DNA from: Salinibaculum litoreum
Lineage (GTDB): Archaea; Halobacteriota; Halobacteria; Halobacteriales; Haloarculaceae
NCBI GenBank assembly: GCA_009789175.1
Contig: CP046866.1
Location: forward strand, 2,976,001-3,040,000
Direction: 5' to 3'
DNA length: 64,000 nt
A program made the position numbers and the translations under genes. Positions 26,097 through 34,937 of the stretch are shown here, in pieces. The notes below the pieces were generated by a model. It was not told where the DNA came from. It ran no database searches and worked only from the letters and a program-made list of their open reading frames with translations. How positions within the stretch are numbered: position 1 is the stretch's first letter; each line of letters begins with the position of its first letter.

Positions 26097-26987
26097 ATGG
26101 CAGACTCGATAGACGAATCGAAGAACGTAGAACTGACAGAAGAGGACCTAGAGGAAAAATCCAAAGGCGAGCTCATCAAGCTTGCCGGCAAGCTGCGTGA
26201 CCGACGCAACGAGCTCAACCAGCTTGCTTCCGAGCGTGCTTCAAGCCGTGACGACCTGAACGCAGAGACGCGCGAGAAGGTCGACGAGGCACAGGAGCAC
26301 CGCGAGCAACGCGACGAGCTCAACGAGCAGGTCCAGGAACACAAAGAACAGCGCAACGAGCTCAACGCCGAGGCCAACGAGTTGTTCGACGAGGTCGAAC
26401 AGCTCAAAGACGACATGAAGCTCGACGAGGGCACCTCGATCGAGCAGCTCGAAGAGGAAATCGAGGACCTCGAATTCAAACAGCAGACCGAAGTCCTCGG
26501 TCCCGAGGAAGAGCGCGAGCTCATCGAGAAAATCGAGCAAAAGCGCGAGAAACTCCAGGAGAAAAAGGAGAAACTCGAACAGAACGCCGACCTCGAGGGC
26601 ATCAAGGAGGAAGCCGAGGAAGTTCGCGCTGAAGCCTCCGAACACCACCAGAAGGTGACCGAACTCGCGGACGAGGCCCAGAAACATCACAACCAGATGA
26701 TCGAGGCCTACCGCGAGGCCGACGAAATCCGTGACGAAGCCGACGAGATGCACGAGAAGTTCGTCGAGGCCCAGGAAGCGGCCGACCGACATCACGAGGA
26801 CTTCGTCCGCGTCCAGAAGCGCCTGCGCGAACTCGACAAGAAAGAGGAAGAAGAAGAGCGCGAGGCCCGCGAGCAGAAAGAAGAGGAAGCCCGCGAAGAG
26901 GCCGAAGAAATCTATCAGAAGTTCAAGGAAGGCGAGACCCTGGACACCGAAGACCTGATGAAGCTGCAGAAGACCGGCCTGCTCTAG
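26097..26987 (+). CDS. Long coiled-coil protein (archaeal conserved)
   Basis: A 296-residue protein composed almost entirely of heptad-like Glu, Lys, Arg, Gln, Leu and Ala from residue 12 to 285, with no membrane segment or enzyme motif. Landmarks are SKGELIKLAGKLRDRRNELN, RDELNEQVQEHKEQRNELNA and a His-containing stretch ASEHHQKVTELADEAQKHHN. It ends GETLDTEDLMKLQKTGLL, which looks like a conserved C-terminal tail. Similar long coiled-coil proteins occur widely in Euryarchaeota, and I am not sure of a function. The ATG at 26097 begins the acidic head; the upstream in-frame part is non-coding in composition. Confidence 0.85.
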   Translation: MADSIDESKNVELTEEDLEEKSKGELIKLAGKLRDRRNELNQLASERASSRDDLNAETREKVDEAQEHREQRDELNEQVQEHKEQRNELNAEANELFDEVEQLKDDMKLDEGTSIEQLEEEIEDLEFKQQTEVLGPEEERELIEKIEQKREKLQEKKEKLEQNADLEGIKEEAEEVRAEASEHHQKVTELADEAQKHHNQMIEAYREADEIRDEADEMHEKFVEAQEAADRHHEDFVRVQKRLRELDKKEEEEEREAREQKEEEAREEAEEIYQKFKEGETLDTEDLMKLQKTGLL

Positions 26988-27003
26988 GTCCGGTTTCTTT
27001 TCT
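26973..27003 (+). terminator. Terminator of the coiled-coil gene
   Basis: 26973-26980 pairs with 26986-26994 (one bulge), spanning the stop codon, and is followed by the pyrimidine run ttcttttct. A U-rich run after a coding region is the usual archaeal termination signal; the hairpin is an extra. Confidence 0.55.
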
Positions 27004-27049
27004 CTGCGTTCCCGCCCGATAGCGGTGCGGCTGGCCTGTCTCGTCGACG

Positions 27050-27661
27050 CTACTCGCGGAACCGGACTGATTCCTCGGCCAGACGCTCATCGAGTTCACC
27101 GAGCACTTCGAGTTCGGCGGCTGCAACTGGGTGTAAAGCCAGCGCCTCGGCGATGCGGGCGACCAGTCGGTCGCGGTCAATGTCGATGCGCTCGATGGTC
27201 TCGCTGTCGGCGAACACGCTCCCATCGACGAGGGCACCGGTGAAGTTGGGGACCTGCCGTCGCCGAACCGTCGGTTCCGGCTTGCTCAACGTCGGGAGTT
27301 CGTCGGTCGCACCCAACCGATGGTCACCCTGGCGGTCGAGAACAGCCGCGTATTTCTGTGCGGAGAGCTGTTCCTCACGGGTCCGGTCGGGCAACAGCGT
27401 CAGCGTCGTCCACTCTCTTCGGGGGACAGCAAGCGAGTGGTCGCCGACCAGCACCGTATAGCGGTCCGTCTCCTTGCGGAGCCGACAGATAGGCGACCAG
27501 TCGCCGACCGCTTCCTGTACGTCCTCGGTCGCGGCGCGATAGAGGCCGTCGAGTCCCTGCTGGCGGAGTGGCTCCCAGTAGGCCGCCGTCAGGAACGGTC
27601 GGTCACCGATTTCGAGGTCGTCGATGAGAGTCGTCGGGTCCTCTGCTGGTGGGGAACTCAT
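27050..27661 (-). CDS. Protein of unknown function
   Basis: A 203-residue soluble, acidic protein. Visible blocks are PFLTAAYWEPLRQQGLDGLY, ICRLRKETDRYTVLVGDHSL and TLLPDRTREEQLSAQKYAAV; no membrane segment or catalytic motif is seen. I do not recognise a family. The ATG at 27661 was chosen because upstream in-frame sequence is Arg-rich and overlaps the divergent sppA promoter region. It diverges from sppA with about 110 bp between starts. Confidence 0.6.
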   Translation of the reverse strand: MSSPPAEDPTTLIDDLEIGDRPFLTAAYWEPLRQQGLDGLYRAATEDVQEAVGDWSPICRLRKETDRYTVLVGDHSLAVPRREWTTLTLLPDRTREEQLSAQKYAAVLDRQGDHRLGATDELPTLSKPEPTVRRRQVPNFTGALVDGSVFADSETIERIDIDRDRLVARIAEALALHPVAAAELEVLGELDERLAEESVRFRE

Positions 27662-27771
27662 CCGTCCATAGTCAGGGCTGGAACGGGCATAAAGCTCGCG
27701 TCGGGGTGTTCCGTATCGCCCGGTCGGTGCCCCGTGCGTGCCTTTTTGTGGCCGGCACACCGAGCGGGGAT

Positions 27772-28764
27772 ATGCGCCTGTTGACTGCGCTGACACGCGT
27801 TGTCGGGTTCGTGCTGGGGCTGGCGGTCGTCGTCTTCGCAGGCTGGTTCCTGTTTCTCCGGTATCCGACTTCGCTGACCGACCTGCTCGGTGTCGTGCTG
27901 GTCCTGCTGTTCGTGCTCGCAGGGCTGCGTGGCGTGAGCAATGCCGTCGATGCACTCGTCCCCACGCATAACGTCGCTGAAGTGGCTGTCGAGGGACCCA
28001 TCACCCGCGATGGTGGCGGCGGCATCGGGAGCGCGCCCGTCGGTGCGGCGGCCGACGACATCGTCGAGCAGATAGAGCGGGCCGATGCCGACCGCGGTGC
28101 GGAGGCGCTGCTGGTGAAACTGAACACGCCCGGCGGGGAAATCGTCCCCAGCCAGGACATCAGGCTGGCCATCGAACGGTTCGACGGGCCGGCCATCGCG
28201 TATGCGACGGACACCTGTGCCAGCGGTGGCTACGAAATCGCAAGCGGCTGTGACGAACTCTGGGCGCGGGAAGGCTCTATCGTCGGCTCGATCGGCGTCA
28301 TCGGCTCGCGAGTGACTGTCGACGACCTCGCCGACCGGCTGGGTGTCGAGTACGAACAACTCACCGCCGGCGAGTACAAGGACGCCGGCAACCCGCTGAA
28401 GGAACTCGAAGACGACGAACGGGAGTACCTGCAGGGACTCATCGACGACTACTACGACCAGTTCGTCGCCGGCGTCGCCGACGGGCGGGACCTCGACGCG
28501 GAGACAATCCGTGACACGGAAGCCCGCATCTATCTGGGCGAGGAGGCTCTGGAGCTTGGACTTGTCGACGAACTCGGGACTCGCAGCGATGTTCTCGAAC
28601 GCGTCGAGGCCGAACTCGGGACGGAAGCGACCGTCAGGGAGTTCCAGCCGAGCCGTGGTCTCACCGGCCGTCTACAGGCTGGAACACAGCGCGTCGCCTA
28701 CGCGCTCGGTGCTGGCGTCGCCGGTACCCTTACTGACGACGAGACACCGCTTGGCAAATGGTGA
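27772..28764 (+). CDS. sppA: Signal peptide peptidase SppA, archaeal short form
   Basis: A 330-residue membrane serine protease that degrades cleaved signal peptides. Two helices (about 10-28 and 36-55) are followed by the protease domain. LVKLNTPGGEIVPSQDI near 114-130 is the oxyanion region; the nucleophile is S151 in DTCASGGYEIASG and the general-base Lys is K203 in TAGEYKDAG. The 52-residue Ser-Lys spacing equals that known for archaeal SppA. It is the half-length archaeal form, not the tandem bacterial one. Downstream is a convergent UbiA gene. Confidence 0.93.
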   Translation: MRLLTALTRVVGFVLGLAVVVFAGWFLFLRYPTSLTDLLGVVLVLLFVLAGLRGVSNAVDALVPTHNVAEVAVEGPITRDGGGGIGSAPVGAAADDIVEQIERADADRGAEALLVKLNTPGGEIVPSQDIRLAIERFDGPAIAYATDTCASGGYEIASGCDELWAREGSIVGSIGVIGSRVTVDDLADRLGVEYEQLTAGEYKDAGNPLKELEDDEREYLQGLIDDYYDQFVAGVADGRDLDAETIRDTEARIYLGEEALELGLVDELGTRSDVLERVEAELGTEATVREFQPSRGLTGRLQAGTQRVAYALGAGVAGTLTDDETPLGKW

Positions 28765-28773
28765 GCGACTCGG

Positions 28774-29628
28774 CTATCCCAGCGGCCGAAACCAGATCGT
28801 CCCCACCAGTACCGCCAGAAAGAGATAGGAGCCACGAATCAACAGCATGGTCGCAAGCTCCGGCTCCGCCCGGCGAGCGAGGAGTGCAACGACACCGAAG
28901 ACAACGGCAGCCAGTCCTGCGCTTGCTGGCATCGCCGGCAACAGTACTGCCAGCCCGACCACGCCGACCATCCCCGCGGTCATCAGCGTGTACGCTGCCG
29001 TCCGCGCCCGGTCGGGGCCGATTGCGACGGCCACCGTTCGCTTACCGATAGAGCGGTCGTACTCGTAGTCCGTCGAGTCGTCGATGACCTTGATTCCCGA
29101 GAGGATGACGACGAACACCGCCGCAAGCGCCACCACGAGCGCCGAGAGGGCCTGTGCCTGCACGTAGTAGCCCCCGACCAGCGCGAAACCGATACCGAGC
29201 GGGTAGCCCGCCGTTGCACCGACCGGGTTCGTATCCAACTGTGGGGCGTGGTTGACGGCGATGAGCCACCCGGGCAGGCTCAGGGCCGCAGCCCAGACGT
29301 CCACGAGTACCGCAAGCGCGACGAGACAGGCCGCGAACCCTCCCGAGGCTCCCGCGAGTGCGGCCTTACAGCCCCGTGCCGTCAGCGGGTGGTCGTCGTC
29401 TTCCTCGCGGACGTAGAAATCGACGTAGCCGTCGGTAACGTGGGCGGTGTACAGCGCCAGAAACGCTGCGAGGACGTGCAACGCAGCCAGCCCCACGGAC
29501 TCCCCACCGGCGAGGACTGCCCCGAGGAGAGAGGTCGCAAGCGGCGGGAGCATGAACACGGGATGCACCTGGGAGGCCAGTGCCCGGGCCGCCGCACCGA
29601 CGCCGGACCCGTGACGGGAGAACGACAT
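28774..29628 (-). CDS. UbiA-family prenyltransferase
   Basis: A 284-residue protein with about eight or nine membrane helices. The two Asp-rich motifs that bind Mg2+-prenyl diphosphate are present: HVTDGYVDFYVREEDDDHP (about 63-81) and KVIDDSTDYEYDRSIGKRT. The second has the D...YEYD form. Possible acceptors include a menaquinone precursor or the carotenoid of bacterioruberin synthesis; the surroundings do not decide. A T-rich box (ggggtttttactc on the minus strand) lies about 28 bp before the start. Confidence 0.87.
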   Translation of the reverse strand: MSFSRHGSGVGAAARALASQVHPVFMLPPLATSLLGAVLAGGESVGLAALHVLAAFLALYTAHVTDGYVDFYVREEDDDHPLTARGCKAALAGASGGFAACLVALAVLVDVWAAALSLPGWLIAVNHAPQLDTNPVGATAGYPLGIGFALVGGYYVQAQALSALVVALAAVFVVILSGIKVIDDSTDYEYDRSIGKRTVAVAIGPDRARTAAYTLMTAGMVGVVGLAVLLPAMPASAGLAAVVFGVVALLARRAEPELATMLLIRGSYLFLAVLVGTIWFRPLG

Positions 29629-29741
29629 GTGTCACAGGTCGGAACGGGCGAGTAAAAACCCCGGGGCAAACCGTTGGGGTCGCCCGTTTACTCGTCGTCT
29701 CCCGGTCCACACGGCGTGATAACATGAACTGCCAGCGGGCG

Positions 29742-30134
29742 CTACTGCCAGTGCGAGTCGTCGAAGACGACCGCCGACAGCCGCGAGGCCAGCAGCCGGG
29801 CATCGTCCTCGCTCCCGGTATGCAGGCTGCCCGAGACAGGCCCGGCTTCGCCGCCGATACCTTCGGCTTCCGAGAGGGGGTCTGCGCCGACGGTCCCGCC
29901 GGTGCCTGCGGTCGGGTAGGGTCGCCAGTCCCGCGCCCGCTCGCGGAGCAGGTCGAGCCCGCCCGCTCCGAGTTCGGTCCCCAGATGCTGGAGGTCGTAC
30001 CGGACGATGTATCCCCGCTGTCCGTTCCGGATGGCGACGACCGGCTGGTCGCGCTCGGCGCAGTGCTCCCAGAGCCGGCGCCGTTGCTCGTGGGTTTCAT
30101 ACACCGGCACGTGGTGGGGGGAGAGTTGGTCCAT
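29742..30134 (-). CDS. Protein of unknown function
   Basis: A 130-residue soluble protein starting MDQLSPHHVPVYETHEQRRR. The N-terminal half has charged, conserved-looking sequence (LWEHCAERDQPVVAIRNGQRGYIVRYDLQHLGTE); the middle is Gly-rich and probably flexible, and it ends SRLSAVVFDDSHWQ. No known motif is seen. A GTG two codons upstream is an alternative start. It precedes the aminotransferase gene's stop by 45 bp on the opposite side and appears to be monocistronic. Confidence 0.55.
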   Translation of the reverse strand: MDQLSPHHVPVYETHEQRRRLWEHCAERDQPVVAIRNGQRGYIVRYDLQHLGTELGAGGLDLLRERARDWRPYPTAGTGGTVGADPLSEAEGIGGEAGPVSGSLHTGSEDDARLLASRLSAVVFDDSHWQ

Positions 30135-30184
30135 ACCCACAGTACGGGCTGGACGACTTTTGTCCTGTCGCCGGTGTCACTCTC

Positions 30185-31315
30185 CTATCGGACAGCCTCG
30201 GTCGCTGCGGCCATGATTTCCAGCGCTTCCTCGATGGTCTCGATGTCGGTCGCATAGGAGATGCGCGCGTATCCCTCGCCTGCCGAGCCGAAAGCCTCGC
30301 CGGGGACGACCACGACGCCGCGGTCGATGACCTCCTCGACCCATCCCTCGGGTACCTTCGGCATCGCGTAGAAGGCCCCTTCCGGCCGCGGACATTCCAG
30401 GCCCATCTCTTCTAAGCCCGCCAGCAGGATGTCACGGCGCTCGCGGAAGGCCTCGCGCATCTCGTCGACGGGGTCCTGTGGGCCGGTGAGCGCGGCCTCG
30501 GCGGCGTACTGGGCGGGGGCGCTCGCACACGCCTGGCCGTACTGGTGGACCCGGAGCATCCGCTCGATACGCTCATCGCTCGCGGCGATCCAGCCCAGCC
30601 GCCAGCCCGTCATCGAGTAGGCCTTCGAGCAGGCGTTGACGAGGACGACGTTGTCTGACTCGGCGAACTCCATCGGCGAGCGGTGTTCGCCCTCGAAGAC
30701 CTGCTGTTCGTACACCTCGTCGCTGATACAGAGCAGGTCGTGTTCGTCTGCGATGCGGGCGAACTCCCGCATGTCCTCCGGCGACTGGACGGCTCCCGTC
30801 GGATTGGCGGGGCTGTTGACGATGAAGGCGGCGGTGTTGTCGGTGATGGCGTCTTCGACGGCTGCCGGTGACAGCGTCAAATCCTCCCGCAGGGCGACTG
30901 GCTCGGGCTCTCCACCGGCGAGGTGGGTCAGCGCATCATACGAGACGAAGCCGGGGTCGGGAAAGATGACCTCCTCACCCGCGTCGACGTGGGCCTCCAG
31001 GGCGATGTGGAGGGCTTCGCTGCCGCCGGCGGTGGCGATGACGTTCCCGGGGTCGATGTCGAGACCGTTGTCCCGCTCGTGTTTGGCGGCGATAGCCTCC
31101 CGGAGGGATTCGATGCCCTTGTTGGAGGTGTAGGCGTCGGCCTTGCCGGACTCGATGGCGTCGATTGCGGCCTGTCGGGCGTGGTCGGGCGTGGGAAAGT
31201 CCGGCTGTCCAAGCCCGAGGTTGATGGCGTCCTCGCCGGCAGCCTCGAACACTTCGCGGATGCCGCTGATAGAAACCTGTTCGACGCGCTCGGAGAAGCC
31301 TGCAGCGTCTGTCAT
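30185..31315 (-). CDS. Class I/II PLP-dependent aminotransferase (aspartate-type)
   Basis: A 376-residue fold-type I aminotransferase. INLGLGQPDFPTPDHARQAA (about 30-50) is the typical start; AYTSNKGIESLREAIA, GGSEALHIALEAHVD, VNSPANPTGAV (the NPTG motif) and ISDEVYE follow. The Schiff-base lysine is K231 in VNACSKAYSMTGWRLGW, with the distal Arg in GYARISYA near the C-terminus. It transfers amino groups between an amino acid and 2-oxoglutarate; aspartate, alanine or aromatic substrates are all possible. The ATG at 31315 gives the normal N-terminal length. Confidence 0.9.
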   Translation of the reverse strand: MTDAAGFSERVEQVSISGIREVFEAAGEDAINLGLGQPDFPTPDHARQAAIDAIESGKADAYTSNKGIESLREAIAAKHERDNGLDIDPGNVIATAGGSEALHIALEAHVDAGEEVIFPDPGFVSYDALTHLAGGEPEPVALREDLTLSPAAVEDAITDNTAAFIVNSPANPTGAVQSPEDMREFARIADEHDLLCISDEVYEQQVFEGEHRSPMEFAESDNVVLVNACSKAYSMTGWRLGWIAASDERIERMLRVHQYGQACASAPAQYAAEAALTGPQDPVDEMREAFRERRDILLAGLEEMGLECPRPEGAFYAMPKVPEGWVEEVIDRGVVVVPGEAFGSAGEGYARISYATDIETIEEALEIMAAATEAVR

Positions 31316-31399
31316 GCTTGAATTGCGGGTCCGCGTGCCGATAACTGTTGGTGACTCCGGCACCGAAAGTTCAGGGGGACAGGGGTCGAACTGCCGGCC

Positions 31400-32647
31400 A
31401 TGGCCCTCCCGGAACTGACCCTGTCGCTCCCTGTGCGGGTCTTCGTGGCGGCGGCGGTGGGCGCACTTGTCGGCCTCGAACGCGAGGGCAGCGACTCCGG
31501 TGGCACGTTCGCCGGGAGTCGCACCTTTCCACTCCTCGCATTCTACGGTGCGCTGGTCGAGGTGTTCTTCCCCGCTTTCTTGCCCGTCGCCCTCGCGGCC
31601 GTTGCCCTCCCGCTGACGGTCGCCTACGTCGCGAAGGTCGTTCTAACACGGGATATCGGGCTGACGACGCTGGTCGCGGCGCTGCTGGTCGTCGTGTTCG
31701 GAGCCATGGCTGCCCACTCCGCTCGTGGCGCGGTCGCGACCGTCGTGGTCGGCGGTGTAGTGACTGCCCTGCTGTCAGCGAAAGACCCGATTCATACCTT
31801 CGCCGAGGGTCTCGATGAGGAGGAGCGCCGCGCCAGCGTCACCTTCGTCCTCGTGGTGTTCGTCGTCCTGCCGCTGTTGCCCGACCGCTCCGTCGAAGCG
31901 CTTTACGGACTCAATCCACGGTTCGTCTGGCTGATGGTCGTGTTCGTCTCCGGACTGAGTTTCGCCGCCTACGCGCTGAGTCAGGTACTCGGGACCGAAC
32001 GCGGTCTCGCCGTCACTGGGATTCTCGGCGGGTTCGTCTCCTCGACAGCGACTGCCGTTTCGATGGCCGAACAGGCCGCCGAGAACCCGTCACTGTACCA
32101 GGTTTGTGCCGTCTCGACGGTGGTCGCCGCCACGGTGATGTTCCCCCGGGCGCTGGTCGAAGTCGTCGTCGTCAACCCCGCGCTCGCATCACAGGTGGTG
32201 GTGCCGCTGGGCGTGATGACCGTCGTCGCGGCCGTCGCTGCCGCCGTCGTCTACTGGCGGGCGACGGTCACGATGGACGCCGACGGCGACGTGGAGAACC
32301 CGTTCCGTCTCAAGCCGGCGCTGTTTTTCGGCGCTGTCTTCGCAGTCATCCTGCTGGTCTCCGAGCAGGCCAACGCCTTGCTTGGCTCCTCCGGGGTGTA
32401 CGCGACGGCTTTCGTCTCCGGGCTTGCCGATGTCGACGCGATGACGCTGACGCTCAGTCGCCTCGCCGCCGAGGGGGTTGTCACCGACGAGGTGGCGACG
32501 ACCGGCATCGTCATCGCTGCCGTCGCCAACACGCTCGTCAAGGCCGGCATCGCGTGGGTTCTCGGGACCAGAGAGCTCGGCAAACTGGTGATGGCCGTCC
32601 TCCTGACTGCCGCTATCGCCGGTCTCGGGACCGTCCTCCTGCTGTGA
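31400..32647 (+). CDS. MgtC/SapB and DUF4010 membrane protein
   Basis: A 415-residue protein with about twelve hydrophobic helices. The first domain (about 10-130) is MgtC/SapB-like: AAAVGALVGLEREGSDSGG is the diagnostic GxERE-type motif, followed by GSRTFPLLAFYGAL. The second (about 190-410) is DUF4010, with GLAVTGILGGFVSSTATAVS and SGLADVDAMTLTLSRLA. Proteins of this combination are found in bacteria and archaea; transport or Mg2+-related roles are suggested but unproven. It is monocistronic, 40 bp before the phosphoesterase gene. Confidence 0.85.
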   Translation: MALPELTLSLPVRVFVAAAVGALVGLEREGSDSGGTFAGSRTFPLLAFYGALVEVFFPAFLPVALAAVALPLTVAYVAKVVLTRDIGLTTLVAALLVVVFGAMAAHSARGAVATVVVGGVVTALLSAKDPIHTFAEGLDEEERRASVTFVLVVFVVLPLLPDRSVEALYGLNPRFVWLMVVFVSGLSFAAYALSQVLGTERGLAVTGILGGFVSSTATAVSMAEQAAENPSLYQVCAVSTVVAATVMFPRALVEVVVVNPALASQVVVPLGVMTVVAAVAAAVVYWRATVTMDADGDVENPFRLKPALFFGAVFAVILLVSEQANALLGSSGVYATAFVSGLADVDAMTLTLSRLAAEGVVTDEVATTGIVIAAVANTLVKAGIAWVLGTRELGKLVMAVLLTAAIAGLGTVLLL

Positions 32648-32686
32648 CTCCGGTACGTCTTTCCGCCTCGGCACCCCACGGCGGAT

Positions 32687-33397
32687 ATGTACCGCGGGCC
32701 AGTCCCTGACCCGGTGGCCGACTGTACCCTCGACGACAGGGCGCTCCTGTTCGATGACGTCCTCGTCGTCGCGGACTGTCATGTCGGCCGTGGCCCGTCC
32801 TCGAACGTGGAGTTGCCTGTCGGCGACGGCGCGGAGATGCTCGACCGCGTCGAGGGGTTGCTGGCGCGTCACGACCCTGCCGAGTTGGTCGTCGCCGGTG
32901 ACCTGTTGCACTCCTTTCGGACGGTTCCACGGACCGTCGAGGACGTTGTGGACTCGCTGGCGGCGCTGGCCCGCGACGCGGGCGCGCGAATGGTCGTCAC
33001 ACCGGGCAACCACGATACGATGCTTGATTCGGTCTGGGACGGCCCCGTCGAACGCGAGTTCCGCGTCGGCGACACCGTGGTCTGTCACGGCCACGAACCG
33101 CCCGACGCTGCCGCCGACCGCTACGTCGTCGGCCACGACCACCCGACAATCACCATCGAGGGCCAGCGCCGCCCCTGCTATCTCGCCGGGACTGGCGTCT
33201 ACGATGGGAGCGACGTGGTGATGGTGCCCGCGTTCAACCGCCTGCTCAGGGGTGTCGAGGTCAACGAGATGCGTGCGGGCGATTTCATGTCGCCGCTGGT
33301 GACCGACGCCGACGCCTTCGCGCCGGTCGTCTACGATGCTGAGGCCAGGGAGACGCTCGCCTTTCCGCCGCTGGGGGAGTTTCGCCACCGACTCTGA
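32687..33397 (+). CDS. Metallophosphoesterase
   Basis: A 236-residue calcineurin-like phosphoesterase with motifs in order: VVADCHVGRG (DxH), VVAGDLLHSF (GDxx), VTPGNHDTML (GNHD), VCHGHEPP and VVGHDHPTI (GHxH). The archaeal cytosolic group often sits next to an Lhr-type helicase, and DNA-repair roles have been proposed; no helicase gene is next to it here. The substrate is unknown. The next gene on the plus strand starts 40 bp downstream. Confidence 0.88.
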   Translation: MYRGPVPDPVADCTLDDRALLFDDVLVVADCHVGRGPSSNVELPVGDGAEMLDRVEGLLARHDPAELVVAGDLLHSFRTVPRTVEDVVDSLAALARDAGARMVVTPGNHDTMLDSVWDGPVEREFRVGDTVVCHGHEPPDAAADRYVVGHDHPTITIEGQRRPCYLAGTGVYDGSDVVMVPAFNRLLRGVEVNEMRAGDFMSPLVTDADAFAPVVYDAEARETLAFPPLGEFRHRL

Positions 33398-33436
33398 GCC
33401 GCTACATTCTTATTCCAGTCTCGCCCAGTTGCGAGT

Positions 33437-33586
33437 ATGGCTGACGTTGGAGTGTACATCCTCGGATTCACGCTGTTCGTACTCCTGTTTTTCACCGTGG
33501 CGACTATCATCTACGTCCCGAAGGCGCTGGGCCTGGGCGAGGACGACCACGGTGACGACGAGGAGTCGAACGGCCACACCGCGTAG
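33437..33586 (+). CDS. Small one-helix membrane protein (49 aa)
   Basis: Reads MADVGVYILGFTLFVLLFFT then VATIIYVPKALGLGEDD and an acidic, His-containing tail ending NGHTA. One hydrophobic helix covers residues 6-27. It starts 40 bp after the phosphoesterase stop and ends 25 bp before the convergent flavoprotein gene. The clean start, helix and acidic haloarchaeal tail make a real micro-protein likely, though I cannot name it. Confidence 0.6.
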   Translation: MADVGVYILGFTLFVLLFFTVATIIYVPKALGLGEDDHGDDEESNGHTA

Positions 33587-33610
33587 GATTCACACCGCCT
33601 GCGACCGCGC

Positions 33611-34870
33611 TCACTTCTCGACAGCGGCGAGTGCCGCGTTTCGCCCGCTCTCCATCGCGCCCTGTATCGACGACCATTCGGTGTAGTCGCCGGCCAGATA
33701 CACGTCACCCGCGGGGTCGTCGACGGCCGGTAGCGTCTCCCGAAAGCCCCGCGGCTGGTCGAACTGCGCGAACTCGATGCGGTCGGTCGCCAGCAGTTCG
33801 AGGTTTCCGAACTGGTTTTCGGGATACCACGAGGCGAGTGTGTCTCGTACTTCGGCGGCCAGTTCGTCGTCGCTGGCGTCCTGCTGGCCGAGGAAGGTTG
33901 CACTTAGCAACTGCGCACCCTGTGGAGCGTACTCCGGAGCGGCCGCCGACATCGGCGCGACCTGATTCGGCCGGTCGTCCGCGGCGTTGAGCACCAGTCG
34001 CTTCCCGGTTCGGAGGTCCTGTGTCGACGGCAGTCGGAAGTGCTGTGTGACACAACTTCGTGCCGTCGTTGGAATCGACTCGACGCCGGTCAACTCCTTC
34101 GCTGTCGGCGGGTCCGTCGCGACGATTGCGGCGTCGGCCGTCAGCGTCTCCGTGCCCGTCTCGACGGTGACGCCGCCTCCGTCGGACTCGACGGCCGTCA
34201 CCTCGGTGTCGGTCTCGACGGTCGCGCCGGCCGCGGTCGCTTTCCCGGCGAGTTGCCGGGGGATGGCTGCCATGCCCTCGGCAGGAACGACCGTGCGACC
34301 GCTGGCGAGCATCCGGAAGGTGTACGCGAAGACGGCCGCGGATGTCGTCAGCGACCGGTCGAGCGTGATGCCGCCGTAGAAGGGGGCAGCGAAGTTCTCG
34401 ACGAACCGCTGGGAGAAGCCCCGCTCCCGGAGGAACTCGGTGATGGTGGCGTCGTCCTCGCGTAGCAGGGCGTCGGGTGACTGCTTTGCGAGTTCGCGGC
34501 GAAGCGAGAGCACGCGGAGTTTGTCCCGCGTGGTCACCTCGCGGTTGAACACTGTCGCGGGAAAACTCCCGGGGTCGGCGAGCGGGTCCGACAGCGTCGA
34601 GCGCTCGCCGGGCCGGGCCAGCGTCGCACCCGGCGTGAACGACCGCAAGTTCAGAGCCCCGAAATCCAGTTCCCGCTTGACGGCCGGATACGACGTGAAC
34701 ATGACCTGGAAGCCACGGTCGAGCGTGAACCCCTCTACTTCCCGGGTCTGGACGCGGCCGCCGACCGAGGCCTCGCGCTCCAGGAGCGTCACGTCAACGC
34801 CCCGGTCGGCCAGTGTGCGCGCGGCGACAAGCCCTGCCAGTCCGCCACCGACGACGGCTACCTCTGTCAT
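33611..34870 (-). CDS. FAD-dependent amine-oxidase/phytoene-desaturase-like protein
   Basis: A 419-residue flavoprotein. The N-terminus is a dinucleotide-binding fold, VAVVGGGLAGLVAARTLADR (GxGxxG with acidic E35 after it), then ASVGGRVQTREVEGFTLDRG, the typical second FAD motif of the NAD(P)-binding-8/amine oxidase superfamily. The C-terminus has GDVYLAGDYTEWSSIQGAME, the ATG/GG FAD motif. It resembles carotenoid desaturases and protoporphyrinogen-oxidase-like proteins; the substrate cannot be fixed. It diverges from the threonine-synthase-like gene. Confidence 0.87.
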   Translation of the reverse strand: MTEVAVVGGGLAGLVAARTLADRGVDVTLLEREASVGGRVQTREVEGFTLDRGFQVMFTSYPAVKRELDFGALNLRSFTPGATLARPGERSTLSDPLADPGSFPATVFNREVTTRDKLRVLSLRRELAKQSPDALLREDDATITEFLRERGFSQRFVENFAAPFYGGITLDRSLTTSAAVFAYTFRMLASGRTVVPAEGMAAIPRQLAGKATAAGATVETDTEVTAVESDGGGVTVETGTETLTADAAIVATDPPTAKELTGVESIPTTARSCVTQHFRLPSTQDLRTGKRLVLNAADDRPNQVAPMSAAAPEYAPQGAQLLSATFLGQQDASDDELAAEVRDTLASWYPENQFGNLELLATDRIEFAQFDQPRGFRETLPAVDDPAGDVYLAGDYTEWSSIQGAMESGRNAALAAVEK

Positions 34871-34937
34871 ACCCGGGTCTGCGGGCCGGAGCATCAAAAA
34901 CGGACAGGGCTTAGTCACCTGCGCCCTGAGACCCGGT

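Noticed and set aside
25944-26115. Short plus-strand frame in the leader of the coiled-coil gene
   Set aside because: It overlaps the coiled-coil start in another frame and has no haloarchaeal acidic bias or motif; a leader role is possible but unsupported.
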